64,000 nt of DNA, from positions 1-64,000 of IMG/VR virus record IMGVR_UViG_3300042564_002458. One strand, 5' to 3'. The translations under genes were made by a program, and so were the position numbers. Below are positions 25,551 through 33,949 of the stretch, piece by piece. The notes beneath the pieces are model-generated. The model was not told the DNA's origin. It saw only the letters and a program-made list of their open reading frames with translations, and ran no database searches. Numbering within the stretch: position 1 is the stretch's first letter; every line of letters begins with the position of its first letter. This stretch comes from a virus.

Positions 25551-26202
25551 AATGGGTAAAATTATTAAGATTCCAAAATCTAAACTTATAACATTGTCTA
25601 ATAAAATGTATGATGACATTAACATTTTTAAACCTGACGAAATTATTATATGTTCTGAACTTAATACTACGGCAGAGATATATGAAAAACTGAGATCAAT
25701 GAATACATCATCATTTGCTTACATGTTTAACTATGCTCCATATAATAAATATCCAGATGAAGAAGGAAGTTATCTTGAATATGCTTTTTTAAAAGCTGGT
25801 GAAAGTAATGGATATGTTAAGGGTGAAAGACTTGTTAGACAATTGCGTCATTTAGATGGTTGGAACGAGAAGAAACCCCCATATAGTTGTAATGGAGTTG
25901 ATTTTAAAGGTGGACTAGAACGATTAATTGCAGAACTTGATTATCCATTAGATATATTAAATAAAAATAATATTAATATTGGAATTTGGAGTATCAACGA
26001 TGAATTTAGATGGTCTAATTTACTGACAGAAGAAGATGGTGAAAAAGCTATATGGATAGAGGGTGAACTATGTGATCAACATATTAAAATTTACGGTAAA
26101 TTGCCACCATTGAATATAAAAGATCCATCTAAGTGTAAGATTTATACTGATCCAAGAATGCCAAATCCGAATATTAGACCAGTACAATTTAAAGTTGGCT
26201 AA
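25543..26202 (+). CDS. Hypothetical protein (219 aa)
   Basis: The ATG at 25543 follows TAGGAGA and overlaps the stop of the uvdE-type gene by 8 nt; the upstream TTG is unlikely. Blocks YAPYNKYPDEEGSYLEYAFL and CNGVDFKGGLERLIAELDYP are seen. Not recognised. Confidence 0.6.
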   Translation: MSKMGKIIKIPKSKLITLSNKMYDDINIFKPDEIIICSELNTTAEIYEKLRSMNTSSFAYMFNYAPYNKYPDEEGSYLEYAFLKAGESNGYVKGERLVRQLRHLDGWNEKKPPYSCNGVDFKGGLERLIAELDYPLDILNKNNINIGIWSINDEFRWSNLLTEEDGEKAIWIEGELCDQHIKIYGKLPPLNIKDPSKCKIYTDPRMPNPNIRPVQFKVG

Positions 26203-26207
26203 AATAT

Positions 26208-26438
26208 ATGTCTGATCTTCATTTACCAATTAGTCCATTCTTAGATAATGCTTCTAATTGGTATCTTAGTACTCATAGGAATCCTTATGATGATCATTCC
26301 GAACTTTATTCTAGATATAAAGTTTGGATTAATGAACAAGGTGTTATATTACGAGATATGGATGAGAAAGTTAGAACATATCTTTATTTTAAAGATGAAC
26401 AATCAATGTTGTTATTTGCCCTACGTTGGGGAAATTAA
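26208..26438 (+). CDS. Small F-x-L-(K/R)-W family protein (76 aa)
   Basis: It ends DEQSMLLFALRWGN, the C-terminal signature shared by the tandem gene family at the right end of the window. Function unknown. Confidence 0.6.
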   Translation: MSDLHLPISPFLDNASNWYLSTHRNPYDDHSELYSRYKVWINEQGVILRDMDEKVRTYLYFKDEQSMLLFALRWGN

Positions 26439-26702
26439 TTGGATGAAATTGAATATTATAAATATACTATGCCACTAGATAATCTTTTTTTGATTGGCAA
26501 TCATGCAATATATTCTAATGTTGTATTTAATAGAAAATTTGCTTGGTTTCCTCATCGTTGTAAATTAAGTAATAGAATTATATGGTTACAAATGGCACAA
26601 TATGTAACTGAGATGTGGATCTCAATACGAATAGATGGTCCAATATATGAAAATTATTGGCATCATGATCATGAACATTTAATCTGGCTATTAAAGAAAT
26701 AG
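26439..26702 (+). CDS. Small protein, divergent F-x-L-(K/R)-W family member (87 aa)
   Basis: It uses a TTG directly after the previous stop, with GGGGA upstream; an ATG at 26469 is the alternative. The C-terminus HEHLIWLLKK is a degenerate form of the family signature. Confidence 0.5.
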   Translation: MDEIEYYKYTMPLDNLFLIGNHAIYSNVVFNRKFAWFPHRCKLSNRIIWLQMAQYVTEMWISIRIDGPIYENYWHHDHEHLIWLLKK

Positions 26703-26709
26703 GAAAAAC

Positions 26710-27153
26710 ATGTTTGAATTATTAAAGAAATTATTTATTAACCAAGAACCAATTATAGAATCAAAACCTGAAGTGGTTAAAAATCCTCGCAAACCACGTA
26801 AATCTAAAGTTGTACTTAGTGAAAAAGAACGAGCAACGGCCGCGGGTGAACCATATATCAGCGTACTTAAAATGGATATTGATCCAGAAAATATCAATAG
26901 CGGTAGTTTTGAACTGGATTGGAATAGTAAATTTGCCGCTAATTTGGCACGTGCTGGATATCAACAAAAACCAGGCGAAAGTGAAGATGTAATCGTTGAT
27001 CGTTGGTTTCAAACTGTATGTAGAAATATAGCACTTGAAGTATATGAACAAAATATTGCAGATCCAATTAATCGTGAAACTGATCAATTAAAAGAAGAAT
27101 TACGAAATATCCGCCGCACTGATATAGGTAACGGTCGTTCAGAAATCAGTTGA
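26710..27153 (+). CDS. Conserved T4-type hypothetical protein (147 aa)
   Basis: Lys/Pro-rich N-terminus, then KERATAAGEPYISVLKMDID, GSFELDWNSKFAANLARAGY and DRWFQTVCRNIALEVYEQ, a pattern I recall as conserved in T4-type cyanophages. Function unknown. Confidence 0.65.
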   Translation: MFELLKKLFINQEPIIESKPEVVKNPRKPRKSKVVLSEKERATAAGEPYISVLKMDIDPENINSGSFELDWNSKFAANLARAGYQQKPGESEDVIVDRWFQTVCRNIALEVYEQNIADPINRETDQLKEELRNIRRTDIGNGRSEIS

Positions 27154-27178
27154 TTTAGATCAATTCATCCATATTTCA

Positions 27179-27207
27179 TTGACATAAACGCTTAATAATA
27201 GTATAAT
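27179..27207 (+). promoter_or_regulatory. sigma70-type promoter
   Basis: TTGACA (27179-27184), 17 bp, TATAAT (27202-27207). A late-like GCTAAATA (27223-27230) lies between it and the RNase H ATG. Confidence 0.75.
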
Positions 27208-27239
27208 ATACGTATATTATAAGCTAAATAAAGATCACA

Positions 27240-28271
27240 ATGAAATATATACTCATAGATACTGCCAATCTGTTTTTCAAAAGCCGTCATTTTGCTAGTA
27301 AACACAGTGACGATTGGGAAAAGATTGGAATGGCATTACATCTTACTTTAAGTGGTGTTCAAAGTATTGTCAGACGTTTCATTGGTTCAGAACCATGTCA
27401 TGTTATCTTTGCTCTTGAAGGTAGATCCTGGCGTAAAGATTTTTATCTGCCTTACAAAGCCAATCGTGCTGTCAAACGTGCGGCACTAACAGAAAAAGAA
27501 GTTGAACAGGATCAAATGTTCTGGGATACTTATGACACATTCACAAAATTTCTAGACGAAAAAACCAACGTATCAGTATTACGTTGTCCTACGGCAGAAG
27601 CAGATGATATCATTGCCAGATTTGTACAACTTCATACAGAAGATGAACATTTCATTATCAGTAGTGATGGTGATTTTGCTCAACTTATTGATTCAAATGT
27701 AAAACAATATAACAGTATGACTGGTCATTTGATTACACTTGAAGGATATTATGATGATCGTGGACGTGAAGTTAAAGATAAAAAAACAAAAGAACATAAA
27801 AAACTAGAAGCCCCACAATATTTGTTGTTTGAAAAATGTATGCGTGGTGATACTAGTGATAATGTATTCAGTGCCTATCCTGGCATTAGAACTAAAGGCA
27901 CCAAGAAAACAGTTGGATTGATTGACGCTTATCATGATCGTGAAAGCAAAGGATTCAATTGGAATAACGTAATGTTACAACGTTGGGTTGATCATAATGG
28001 TGTTGAACATAGAGTTTTGGATGATTATAATCGTAATGTTACATTGTGTGACTTAACAGCACAACCACAAGAAGTCAAGAATGCAGTAGATCAATGTATA
28101 CATGAACAGATCAGAGTAGTTCCCAAAACAGGAGTTGGAATGAGTCTTATGAAGTTTGTTGCCAAATATGAACTAACAAAAATCAGCGAACAAGTTGAGC
28201 AATATGCCAAGTGGATGAATGCAACTTATGATGGAAAACTTAAACTTATAGAAGAAAATAATGTGGTATGA
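27240..28271 (+). CDS. rnh: RNase H / 5'-3' exonuclease, T4 Rnh (FEN-like) type
   Basis: It begins MKYILIDTANLFFKSRHF with the first acidic residue of the FEN/PIN fold. AEADDIIARF, IISSDGDFAQLI and KCMRGDTSDNVF carry the further metal-binding acids. The length (343 aa) fits T4 Rnh (305 aa). It removes RNA primers and flaps during lagging-strand synthesis. Confidence 0.85.
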   Translation: MKYILIDTANLFFKSRHFASKHSDDWEKIGMALHLTLSGVQSIVRRFIGSEPCHVIFALEGRSWRKDFYLPYKANRAVKRAALTEKEVEQDQMFWDTYDTFTKFLDEKTNVSVLRCPTAEADDIIARFVQLHTEDEHFIISSDGDFAQLIDSNVKQYNSMTGHLITLEGYYDDRGREVKDKKTKEHKKLEAPQYLLFEKCMRGDTSDNVFSAYPGIRTKGTKKTVGLIDAYHDRESKGFNWNNVMLQRWVDHNGVEHRVLDDYNRNVTLCDLTAQPQEVKNAVDQCIHEQIRVVPKTGVGMSLMKFVAKYELTKISEQVEQYAKWMNATYDGKLKLIEENNVV

Positions 28272-28500
28272 ATTCCCAAAAATGTATAAATGTCCCAAAT
28301 GTCATCATACAATGAATTATAGTTCATATGATGATTACAAAGAGACGCCGCTTACACAAAACAATAATCCAATTTGTCCTAAATGTTGGAATGATTTTAT
28401 TCTAGGTATTGGGGCGGAAATGCGATGTATAGTTGATTTTGGTGTTGGTAGTGATTATGATAATACTCATGGAGATAAGAAATTAAATAATGAAATCTGA
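28261..28500 (+). CDS. Small zinc-ribbon protein (79 aa)
   Basis: Two CxxC pairs, CPKCHH and CPKCWN, about 26 residues apart suggest a zinc ribbon. The gene overlaps the RNase H stop by 11 nt; an ATG at 28282 is an alternative start. Confidence 0.6.
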   Translation: MWYEFPKMYKCPKCHHTMNYSSYDDYKETPLTQNNNPICPKCWNDFILGIGAEMRCIVDFGVGSDYDNTHGDKKLNNEI

Positions 28501-28696
28501 ATTTAAGAAAATAGCAGATGATTGTGAGTTGTACATTGAGCCACAAAGTCAAAGTAGAATGTTAGAAGTAGAATTCTTTGGCGAACAAGTGGCTAAGAAA
28601 TGTTGCGAGATACTTGATGATAAACGTTTTGATAATGTTAGACCAAGTATGATAATTGATCAGGCAATGATTAAACAATTTTTTGAGATAAAATAA
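28490..28696 (+). CDS. Small conserved-type phage protein (68 aa)
   Basis: ECELYIE-like start (DDCELYIEPQSQSRMLEVEFF), then FGEQVAKKCCEIL. It overlaps the previous gene by 11 nt and is coupled to the bilin reductase gene by TAATG. Not recognised. Confidence 0.6.
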   Translation: MKSEFKKIADDCELYIEPQSQSRMLEVEFFGEQVAKKCCEILDDKRFDNVRPSMIIDQAMIKQFFEIK

Positions 28697-29376
28697 TGAG
28701 TAATGTTTGGGATACACTAATTAAAGTAGAACAATACTTTGAAAGTCAGTTTTATGCTACTGGTAGTATAATTGAAGAACCTGGAATGCATCGTTTTAAT
28801 CAATCAGGTTGGATCAATAAAGTTTGGGCAAGTAGCAGATATCGTAGAGCGCACATTGACGTTGTAGATGCCAGAGACACTAAAGGATTGTGGATGATGC
28901 ATTGTTGTGTTTTCCCACATTTACATAATCCTGCTCCTATCTTTGGATTTGATGTAGTCGCAGGTAAAAATAAAATTACAGGATGTTTTCATGATTTTAG
29001 TCCAGCCGGAGATGCAGAACATCCGCTAATAGATTGGTTTGCAAACGAATCTGGCAAATTAGAATGGAATAAGCCACGTCCATTACCTGAGTGGGCACAA
29101 CGTATATTTACTAAACATATGATTGCCGCTGGTAATGTAAGTGATCCTATAGAATTAGAACAAATATTAGTTATGTCTAGAAAACATCTAGATCATTATC
29201 TGAATGTCATAGATGAAACTAATAATACAGTAACTAGTACCAAAGATCATCAAAATTATTACGCACAAAATCAGAAACAAAACCCACATACACCTAAAGT
29301 AATGGTTAGTTTAGGGTTAAGTGAATCAGATGTAAAAGTTTTTGTACAGGATTGTTTGTTTCCAGAAATACTATAA
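28696..29376 (+). CDS. Ferredoxin-dependent bilin reductase (PcyA/PebS/PcyX family)
   Basis: The family blocks are present in order: RRAHIDVVDA, HCCVFPHLHNPAPIFGFDVVAG, FHDFSP and the C-terminal YYAQNQKQNPHTPKVMVSLG. His69 and Asp86 are 17 residues apart, as are His88 and Asp105 of PcyA. At 226 aa it is close to the phage-type enzymes. These use reduced ferredoxin to reduce biliverdin to phycobilins; which product forms cannot be read from sequence alone. Heme oxygenase, which makes biliverdin, is the next gene. Confidence 0.82.
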   Translation: MSNVWDTLIKVEQYFESQFYATGSIIEEPGMHRFNQSGWINKVWASSRYRRAHIDVVDARDTKGLWMMHCCVFPHLHNPAPIFGFDVVAGKNKITGCFHDFSPAGDAEHPLIDWFANESGKLEWNKPRPLPEWAQRIFTKHMIAAGNVSDPIELEQILVMSRKHLDHYLNVIDETNNTVTSTKDHQNYYAQNQKQNPHTPKVMVSLGLSESDVKVFVQDCLFPEIL

Positions 29377-29420
29377 TAAAGTATGGAAATTGATCACTAA
29401 AAAATTTTAAAGGTAAAACA

Positions 29421-29978
29421 ATGAGTATTTTAAGAGAACATACAAACGAAAAACATAGAGCGATAGAAAGTCATATATTTGTACAAATGATGATGAATGG
29501 TGAATTGTCTAAAGAACAACATGCCATGTATTTACAACAAATGTATCATGTTTATCGTGATATTGAATATTATGGTGAAATGGTTGGATTATTTCATGAT
29601 ATGCGTTCTATTAAAAGAACAGATGCCATTAAAGAAGATATTCATGAACTTGGATATAAAGTATTAAACTCTGATGAAATTTTTCCTAGTACACAAGCCT
29701 ATCGTGAACATATTTTAAATTTGTACTATGGTAAAAAAGGTGATCAGATTTTAGCTCATATTTATGTAAGACATATGGGTGATTTATATGGTGGTAAACT
29801 TATTGCTAGAAAAGTACCAGGATCAGGAAAGGTCTATCAATTTGAGAATAGTCAAGAATTGATTAAGACATTAGATGCAAAACTAACTATGAATATTCTT
29901 GATGAAGCTTTGTTGGCATTTGATATGAATGGTCATATGTTTGATGATATGTTAAAAAAGGTAAATGAAACAAAATGA
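29421..29978 (+). CDS. ho1: Heme oxygenase
   Basis: LREHTNEKHRAIES carries the proximal heme ligand His12, with Glu16 at the usual offset. GDLYGGKLIAR is the distal helix with the paired Gly. The 185-aa length suits the short bacterial and phage forms. The enzyme opens heme to biliverdin, CO and Fe2+. Together with the preceding reductase it forms a complete heme-to-phycobilin route. Confidence 0.88.
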   Translation: MSILREHTNEKHRAIESHIFVQMMMNGELSKEQHAMYLQQMYHVYRDIEYYGEMVGLFHDMRSIKRTDAIKEDIHELGYKVLNSDEIFPSTQAYREHILNLYYGKKGDQILAHIYVRHMGDLYGGKLIARKVPGSGKVYQFENSQELIKTLDAKLTMNILDEALLAFDMNGHMFDDMLKKVNETK

Positions 29979-30511
29979 TTACTTTAAAAGATTTTATGGA
30001 AACAGTTAACTACAAGATCAGTGAAGGTAGTGATTACTTGTGGAACTGTTATGGTGAAAATAGTTATCGTTTAGATAGTTGGAATGGTGAAAATGATGGA
30101 TACAGTGCTAGTATAGTATTTGATACAAAAACTCAAGTAGTTTACGAAACAACAGCATATGACTATCAGTTTAATCGTGCCTATCGTATGATCAATCCAG
30201 ACTATATTAAGAAACATAACAAAGAAGGAAAAAAATGTGGTGTTAACGTAAAACAAGCATGGGACGATGTTGATTATGTTGATCTAGACGTTGAAGAAGA
30301 CTTTTTAGAAAAATTGTTAGCTATTGTATCAGGAGAGGATTATGATACTAGAGTATTAATTCCTGTTGATATGACTGAAGTTCAATTCGCATTAGTTGCT
30401 CGTGCTGCTCATGAGGCTGATATTACAGTGAATGAATTTTTTGAACGAGCCTTGACTGAATATGTCAAAGAGAATCATAAATTAAAGGAACAAAATGACA
30501 CTGATTGCTAA
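29975..30511 (+). CDS. Hypothetical phage protein with RHH-like C-terminus (178 aa)
   Basis: It overlaps the heme oxygenase gene by ATGA. The N-terminal part (KISEGSDYLWNCYG) looks like a small beta fold; the C-terminal TEVQFALVARAAHEADITVNEFFERAL resembles a ribbon-helix-helix or coiled motif. Function unknown. Confidence 0.6.
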   Translation: MITLKDFMETVNYKISEGSDYLWNCYGENSYRLDSWNGENDGYSASIVFDTKTQVVYETTAYDYQFNRAYRMINPDYIKKHNKEGKKCGVNVKQAWDDVDYVDLDVEEDFLEKLLAIVSGEDYDTRVLIPVDMTEVQFALVARAAHEADITVNEFFERALTEYVKENHKLKEQNDTDC

Positions 30512-30938
30512 AACTATTGTACGAGATCAACTATGGGTTATTACTGATGGTGATAGAAAAATTGGTAATGTAGAGGCAGATCAATCGGGTTATTGTATTA
30601 AGATTGGTGGTGATACTAAACATTATGCCAGTACTAAGGCCATTGAACAAACACTTCACGTAATGTTTGATAAACCAGTGACATTAGAATCACATGAAGA
30701 AACTCCATTTGCTCATTGGCCAGTAGAAGGAAAAACGTTTAATAATTTTTATGATATCAAACGTAAGTTACATGTTTATACCAAAAGTGAAAAGAGTTTA
30801 TGTTATCATTGTGCCGGATATTTTAATATCAAAATGAATGATGAATGGGAAACAATATTTTGTCCAAAATATATCTTTGTTCAACGATATCCATATCATG
30901 GTCCATTTAAAACCAAAGATGAGGCTTTATATAGATAA
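30495..30938 (+). CDS. Conserved T4-type hypothetical protein (147 aa)
   Basis: Start behind AAAGGAAC, overlapping the previous gene by 17 nt. Blocks CYHCAGYFNIKMNDEWE and FCPKYIFVQRYPYHGPF match a protein type I recall from cyanophages and pelagiphages. The four Cys might bind zinc. Confidence 0.65.
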   Translation: MTLIAKTIVRDQLWVITDGDRKIGNVEADQSGYCIKIGGDTKHYASTKAIEQTLHVMFDKPVTLESHEETPFAHWPVEGKTFNNFYDIKRKLHVYTKSEKSLCYHCAGYFNIKMNDEWETIFCPKYIFVQRYPYHGPFKTKDEALYR

Positions 30939-30941
30939 ATA
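30934..30941 (+). promoter_or_regulatory. Late-promoter-like motif GATAAATA
   Basis: It includes the stop codon of the previous gene and lies 7 nt before the ATG at 30949, with no Shine-Dalgarno. Confidence 0.45.
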
Positions 30942-30948
30942 ATTAACT

Positions 30949-31143
30949 ATGGTAAATATTAAACGTTTTATTGATAGAGTAAGTTCTATGGATCAAAATC
31001 CAGGAAAAAATCTAGTTCTTCCAATAGATGAGGCAAGACAATTGCGCGATGAAATCGTTAAATTGTTGGCAGATAAACTTAATGATAGAATAAATGCCCC
31101 ACAGGATGTGATTCAGATAGAAGTCACTGGTGGTGGTTTCTAA
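30949..31143 (+). CDS. Small conserved-type protein (64 aa)
   Basis: Helical, with NLVLPIDEARQLRDEIVKLL, ending VIQIEVTGGGF. Coupled by TAATG to the next gene. Similar small proteins exist in T4-type phages; function unknown. Confidence 0.6.
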   Translation: MVNIKRFIDRVSSMDQNPGKNLVLPIDEARQLRDEIVKLLADKLNDRINAPQDVIQIEVTGGGF

Positions 31144-31433
31144 TGTCAAGAACTCAACCAAAAATCCTATTAGAATTAGTAGACAAACAAACTTATAAAG
31201 TAGATCAGATTGTAGAGGCCAGTGGTATTTGGGCAGTTTATTATAATGATCAGCCAATCAATTTAAAAAATCAACATTACTTAGACAGTAATAGTGTACC
31301 TAAATATAAGAAAACTAGTTTTAGTAATCCAGGACATGCTAGAAATTTATGTCGTAAATTGAACAATCAATTTAAAACCGATCAATTTTCAGTTGTATTT
31401 TTAAATCAGGGACAAAAAGTTTATCCGGATTAA
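31143..31433 (+). CDS. Hypothetical protein (96 aa)
   Basis: Blocks DQIVEASGIWAVYYNDQPI and NPGHARNLCRKLNNQF. Basic, no motif recognised. Confidence 0.55.
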   Translation: MSRTQPKILLELVDKQTYKVDQIVEASGIWAVYYNDQPINLKNQHYLDSNSVPKYKKTSFSNPGHARNLCRKLNNQFKTDQFSVVFLNQGQKVYPD

Positions 31434-31436
31434 TAT

Positions 31437-31838
31437 ATGATATCATACGTAACTAATAAAGAAGAAATAACTAGAAAAATTCTTCCTTTGATAGATTCAA
31501 CGGAGATATCAGATTTTGATTATGCCATGAAAACATGGTGGGTTAACATTCGTAATACGGGTGGATTATGTTTAACTGCACTTGGTGATAAAGTGTTTCG
31601 TCAGGCAAAGATAGAATGTTATGATTTAATTTTTAGTTGGACAAATTTCAACAATTCCAGTGTATTAAAGTTAGATAGAAAAATGCCATGTCCATATCAT
31701 TTATATGTTTCTAACAAACAAAATTTTGTTAGAGTATATGATAGTAGAGTGGCAATGATGATTGCTCTACAGGGTGGAATAGAACACTTTTTGAAAAATA
31801 AAGTAGATATAAATTACTCAGAGACCGATAATGACTGA
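31437..31838 (+). CDS. Hypothetical protein (133 aa)
   Basis: Blocks DYAMKTWWVNIRNTGGLCLT and CPYHLYVSNKQNFVRVYDSR are seen. No motif recognised. Confidence 0.55.
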   Translation: MISYVTNKEEITRKILPLIDSTEISDFDYAMKTWWVNIRNTGGLCLTALGDKVFRQAKIECYDLIFSWTNFNNSSVLKLDRKMPCPYHLYVSNKQNFVRVYDSRVAMMIALQGGIEHFLKNKVDINYSETDND

Positions 31839-32010
31839 AAAAAAACACAATCCAAACCCATTTATAAGATTAGCTCAAGAGGCTAAAGAACAAAAACAAG
31901 CCTTAACTGGGATTATTGACAAAACTGATAAGTTATCTCATACTGGGACTGCCCCAAAAATAACTCCAAGAGCTACTAAAATTATGAGAAAAGCTGGAAG
32001 AGGACGTTAA
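31831..32010 (+). CDS. Small basic protein (59 aa)
   Basis: The ATG overlaps the previous stop by 8 nt. The peptide starts MTEKKHNPNPFIRLAQEAKE and ends in a basic tail KIMRKAGRGR, which could contact nucleic acid. Not recognised. Confidence 0.55.
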   Translation: MTEKKHNPNPFIRLAQEAKEQKQALTGIIDKTDKLSHTGTAPKITPRATKIMRKAGRGR

Positions 32011-32099
32011 GGCGTAATATAGTATCATATTATGTATTAGTGGAAACGAGTAAGTATTTGTGTATAAAAACAGTTTATACTTACACACAGGACACTAAT

Positions 32100-32267
32100 A
32101 TGAAAACACTATACACAATTTTTGAAAAACTTACAAACATGATTCCAAAACAAGATTATGGACATCGTTTGAATCGCTATGTAAAATTAAATAGACCAAC
32201 CAATCCCTCTGAAGTAGAATACTTGATTAAAAGTTTTGAACGTAGAGAATTTAGAGGATTTCATTAA
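32100..32267 (+). CDS. Small basic protein (55 aa)
   Basis: The ATG at 32100 is preferred over an upstream in-frame TTG. MKTLYTIFEKLTNMIPKQDY begins it, and EVEYLIKSFERREFRGF closes it. It is coupled to the next gene by TAATG. Confidence 0.5.
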   Translation: MKTLYTIFEKLTNMIPKQDYGHRLNRYVKLNRPTNPSEVEYLIKSFERREFRGFH

Positions 32268-32368
32268 TGAAAACAATTATAACAGCCATAATTAATTATA
32301 TGCAACGATATGAAGAATATCGTATGAAACAATTTGATCGTGTATTGCGTATAAGAGGGTGGGAATAA
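32267..32368 (+). CDS. Tiny basic protein (33 aa)
   Basis: The 33 residues (start MKTIITAIINYMQRYEEYRM) are flanked by TAATG overlaps on both sides, which supports it as a real link in the operon. Confidence 0.45.
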   Translation: MKTIITAIINYMQRYEEYRMKQFDRVLRIRGWE

Positions 32369-32496
32369 TGATGAAAATTTTAAAATCAATTTGGGCCAGT
32401 TTAGAATATATTGGTCGTGTCAGAGCGGCTGGTGTATTAGCTCGTCAGGGAAATACTAAAGGCGCAATTGAGTTAATGGATAAAAAGTTCATTTAA
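32368..32496 (+). CDS. Small protein (42 aa)
   Basis: It has two adjacent ATG codons. IWASLEYIGRVRAAGVLARQ followed by GAIELMDKKF is a pattern I recall in small phage proteins. Function unknown. Confidence 0.5.
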   Translation: MMKILKSIWASLEYIGRVRAAGVLARQGNTKGAIELMDKKFI

Positions 32497-32505
32497 CCAA
32501 ATCAC

Positions 32506-32534
32506 TTGATTTTTGTATAAATATCAAGTACACT
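32506..32534 (+). promoter_or_regulatory. sigma70-type promoter
   Basis: TTGATT (32506-32511), 17 bp, TACACT (32529-32534), upstream of the 32580 gene. Confidence 0.55.
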
Positions 32535-32579
32535 AGTACTACAGTAGAAATACTGTTTTGACACACACAGGAGATTATT

Positions 32580-32849
32580 ATGTCATTTGAAACACCAAAA
32601 CTACCAGAAGTTAAATTCAACAAGAACGGCTATGAGATTCGTACAGAAATCTTAGATATGGCCAAGAGCATGGTTAGTGAAGAATTTCACGCCAAGTTTC
32701 TAGGATGGGAAATGTCTACCGCCAAAGATGAAAAAACAGGCAAATTGGTTACCACAGTTGGTATGCCAGAATTTCCAGGACTTGATAAAGTTCTTGAAAC
32801 TGCAGAAAAAATGTATGCCTTTGTAAACGCCTCATCTTCAAAGAAGTAA
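32580..32849 (+). CDS. Conserved T4-type protein (89 aa)
   Basis: KNGYEIRTEILDMAKSMVSE, GWEMSTAKDEKTGKLVTTV and MPEFPGLDKVLETAEKMYAF form a compact conserved protein that I recall next to a membrane protein in T4-type cyanophages, the same arrangement as here. AGGAGAT precedes the ATG. Confidence 0.65.
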   Translation: MSFETPKLPEVKFNKNGYEIRTEILDMAKSMVSEEFHAKFLGWEMSTAKDEKTGKLVTTVGMPEFPGLDKVLETAEKMYAFVNASSSKK

Positions 32850-32852
32850 TCA

Positions 32853-33143
32853 ATGACCGAAATTCTATTCAATGTATTTGAATGGATACGCCAAGATTTT
32901 CGTAGCAACAGTATTCGTTGTGTATTGGAAATCTTGGCGTGGTTTCTTAGTATCTCATGTAGTGTTGTTATGATGCTAACAGTACCAAATCCACCATTTC
33001 TAATCTTATATCCATTGTTCATCGCTCAATGTGTAATATTTGCATGGGCATCATATTCTAGACGTTCATTTGGCATGTTAGCCAATTATATTTTACTTAG
33101 TTCCATTGACGGAATAGCGTTAGTTAGACTGATTCTAATGTAA
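32853..33143 (+). CDS. Conserved T4-type membrane protein (96 aa)
   Basis: Three hydrophobic segments (about residues 24-45, 47-66 and 73-95) with the motif TVPNPPFLILYPLFIAQC between the first two. Probably an inner-membrane protein. Function unknown. Confidence 0.65.
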   Translation: MTEILFNVFEWIRQDFRSNSIRCVLEILAWFLSISCSVVMMLTVPNPPFLILYPLFIAQCVIFAWASYSRRSFGMLANYILLSSIDGIALVRLILM

Positions 33144-33150
33144 ATTTAGT

Positions 33151-33204
33151 GTTGTTTTTATACAACAATAATTATTGACAATAAATCTATTATAGTTTAT
33201 AATA
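33151..33204 (+). promoter_or_regulatory. 18-bp palindrome plus sigma70-type promoter
   Basis: TGTTGT-TTTTAT-ACAACA (33151-33168), 7 bp, TTGACA (33176-33181), 17 bp, TATAAT (33199-33204). Confidence 0.85.
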
Positions 33205-33232
33205 GTTGTACAGTAAATAAAACGGAATGAAA

Positions 33233-33418
33233 ATGTCAGATAAAATTGATCGTAATGAATACGATATGTTATTTCCCTTAGAACAAGAATTCAAAACTTG
33301 GGTCAAACATCAAGAAGTTCGAGCCGAACTCAAAAAACGCTTAATGACTAGTTTGAGTGAAAACACTCGTAAATCTTCTAAAGAAGATTTTAGTCCATTT
33401 AATACTGTTAATAGTTAA
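33233..33418 (+). CDS. Small hydrophilic protein (61 aa), early gene
   Basis: Of two in-frame ATGs, that at 33233 is better placed after ACGGAA; 33227 is the alternative. The peptide is charged (FKTWVKHQEVRAELKKRLM) and not recognised. Confidence 0.6.
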   Translation: MSDKIDRNEYDMLFPLEQEFKTWVKHQEVRAELKKRLMTSLSENTRKSSKEDFSPFNTVNS

Positions 33419-33420
33419 TT

Positions 33421-33474
33421 TGTTGTTTTTATACAACAATAATTATTGACAATAAATCCATTTTGTGCTATAAT
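33421..33474 (+). promoter_or_regulatory. 18-bp palindrome plus sigma70-type promoter
   Basis: TGTTGT-TTTTAT-ACAACA (33421-33438), identical to the copy at 33151; TTGACA 33446-33451; TATAAT 33469-33474. Confidence 0.85.
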
Positions 33475-33509
33475 ATATACATACAATTGAATAATACAAG
33501 GATCTACAA

Positions 33510-33851
33510 ATGGAATACACTCAAACACAAATTAATGTAATCGTTGCAGAATCTCAACAAGCCGCTCAAAAAGCCGCAATTAAATTTTTCAATGAGAAAC
33601 TGGGTGGTCGCGATCAGTTTGCCTGTGGTTTTGCATGGGTTGAGATTTTTGGTGTAAAAGGAAATACTAAGTTGGGCAAGATGTTGAAGGCGGCAGGCGT
33701 GAGTCAGAATTATAATAAAACTTTTGAAATTTGGAATCCCAGTGGTGTTAACTGTCAAAACATTGACACCAAAGAAGAGGGTGCACGAGCCGCGGCAGAA
33801 GTGTTCACTCGATATGGATTTAAAGCCTATGCTGGCTCACGATTAGATTAA
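33510..33851 (+). CDS. Conserved-type phage protein (113 aa), early gene
   Basis: CGFAWVEIFGVKGNTKLGKM, IWNPSGVNCQNIDTKEEGA and AYAGSRLD form a protein type I recall from many phages of different hosts. AAGGATC precedes the ATG. Function unknown. Confidence 0.7.
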   Translation: MEYTQTQINVIVAESQQAAQKAAIKFFNEKLGGRDQFACGFAWVEIFGVKGNTKLGKMLKAAGVSQNYNKTFEIWNPSGVNCQNIDTKEEGARAAAEVFTRYGFKAYAGSRLD

Positions 33852-33863
33852 TATAGTATTGTG

Positions 33864-33917
33864 TGTTGTAAAAATACAACAGTATTAATTGACAACAAAT
33901 CCATATTCCTGTATAAT
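33864..33917 (+). promoter_or_regulatory. 18-bp palindrome plus sigma70-type promoter
   Basis: TGTTGT-AAAAAT-ACAACA (33864-33881), 7 bp, TTGACA (33889-33894), 17 bp, TATAAT (33912-33917). Confidence 0.85.
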
Positions 33918-33949
33918 ATACACATACACTGATAAAAAGGAAGTAAAAA

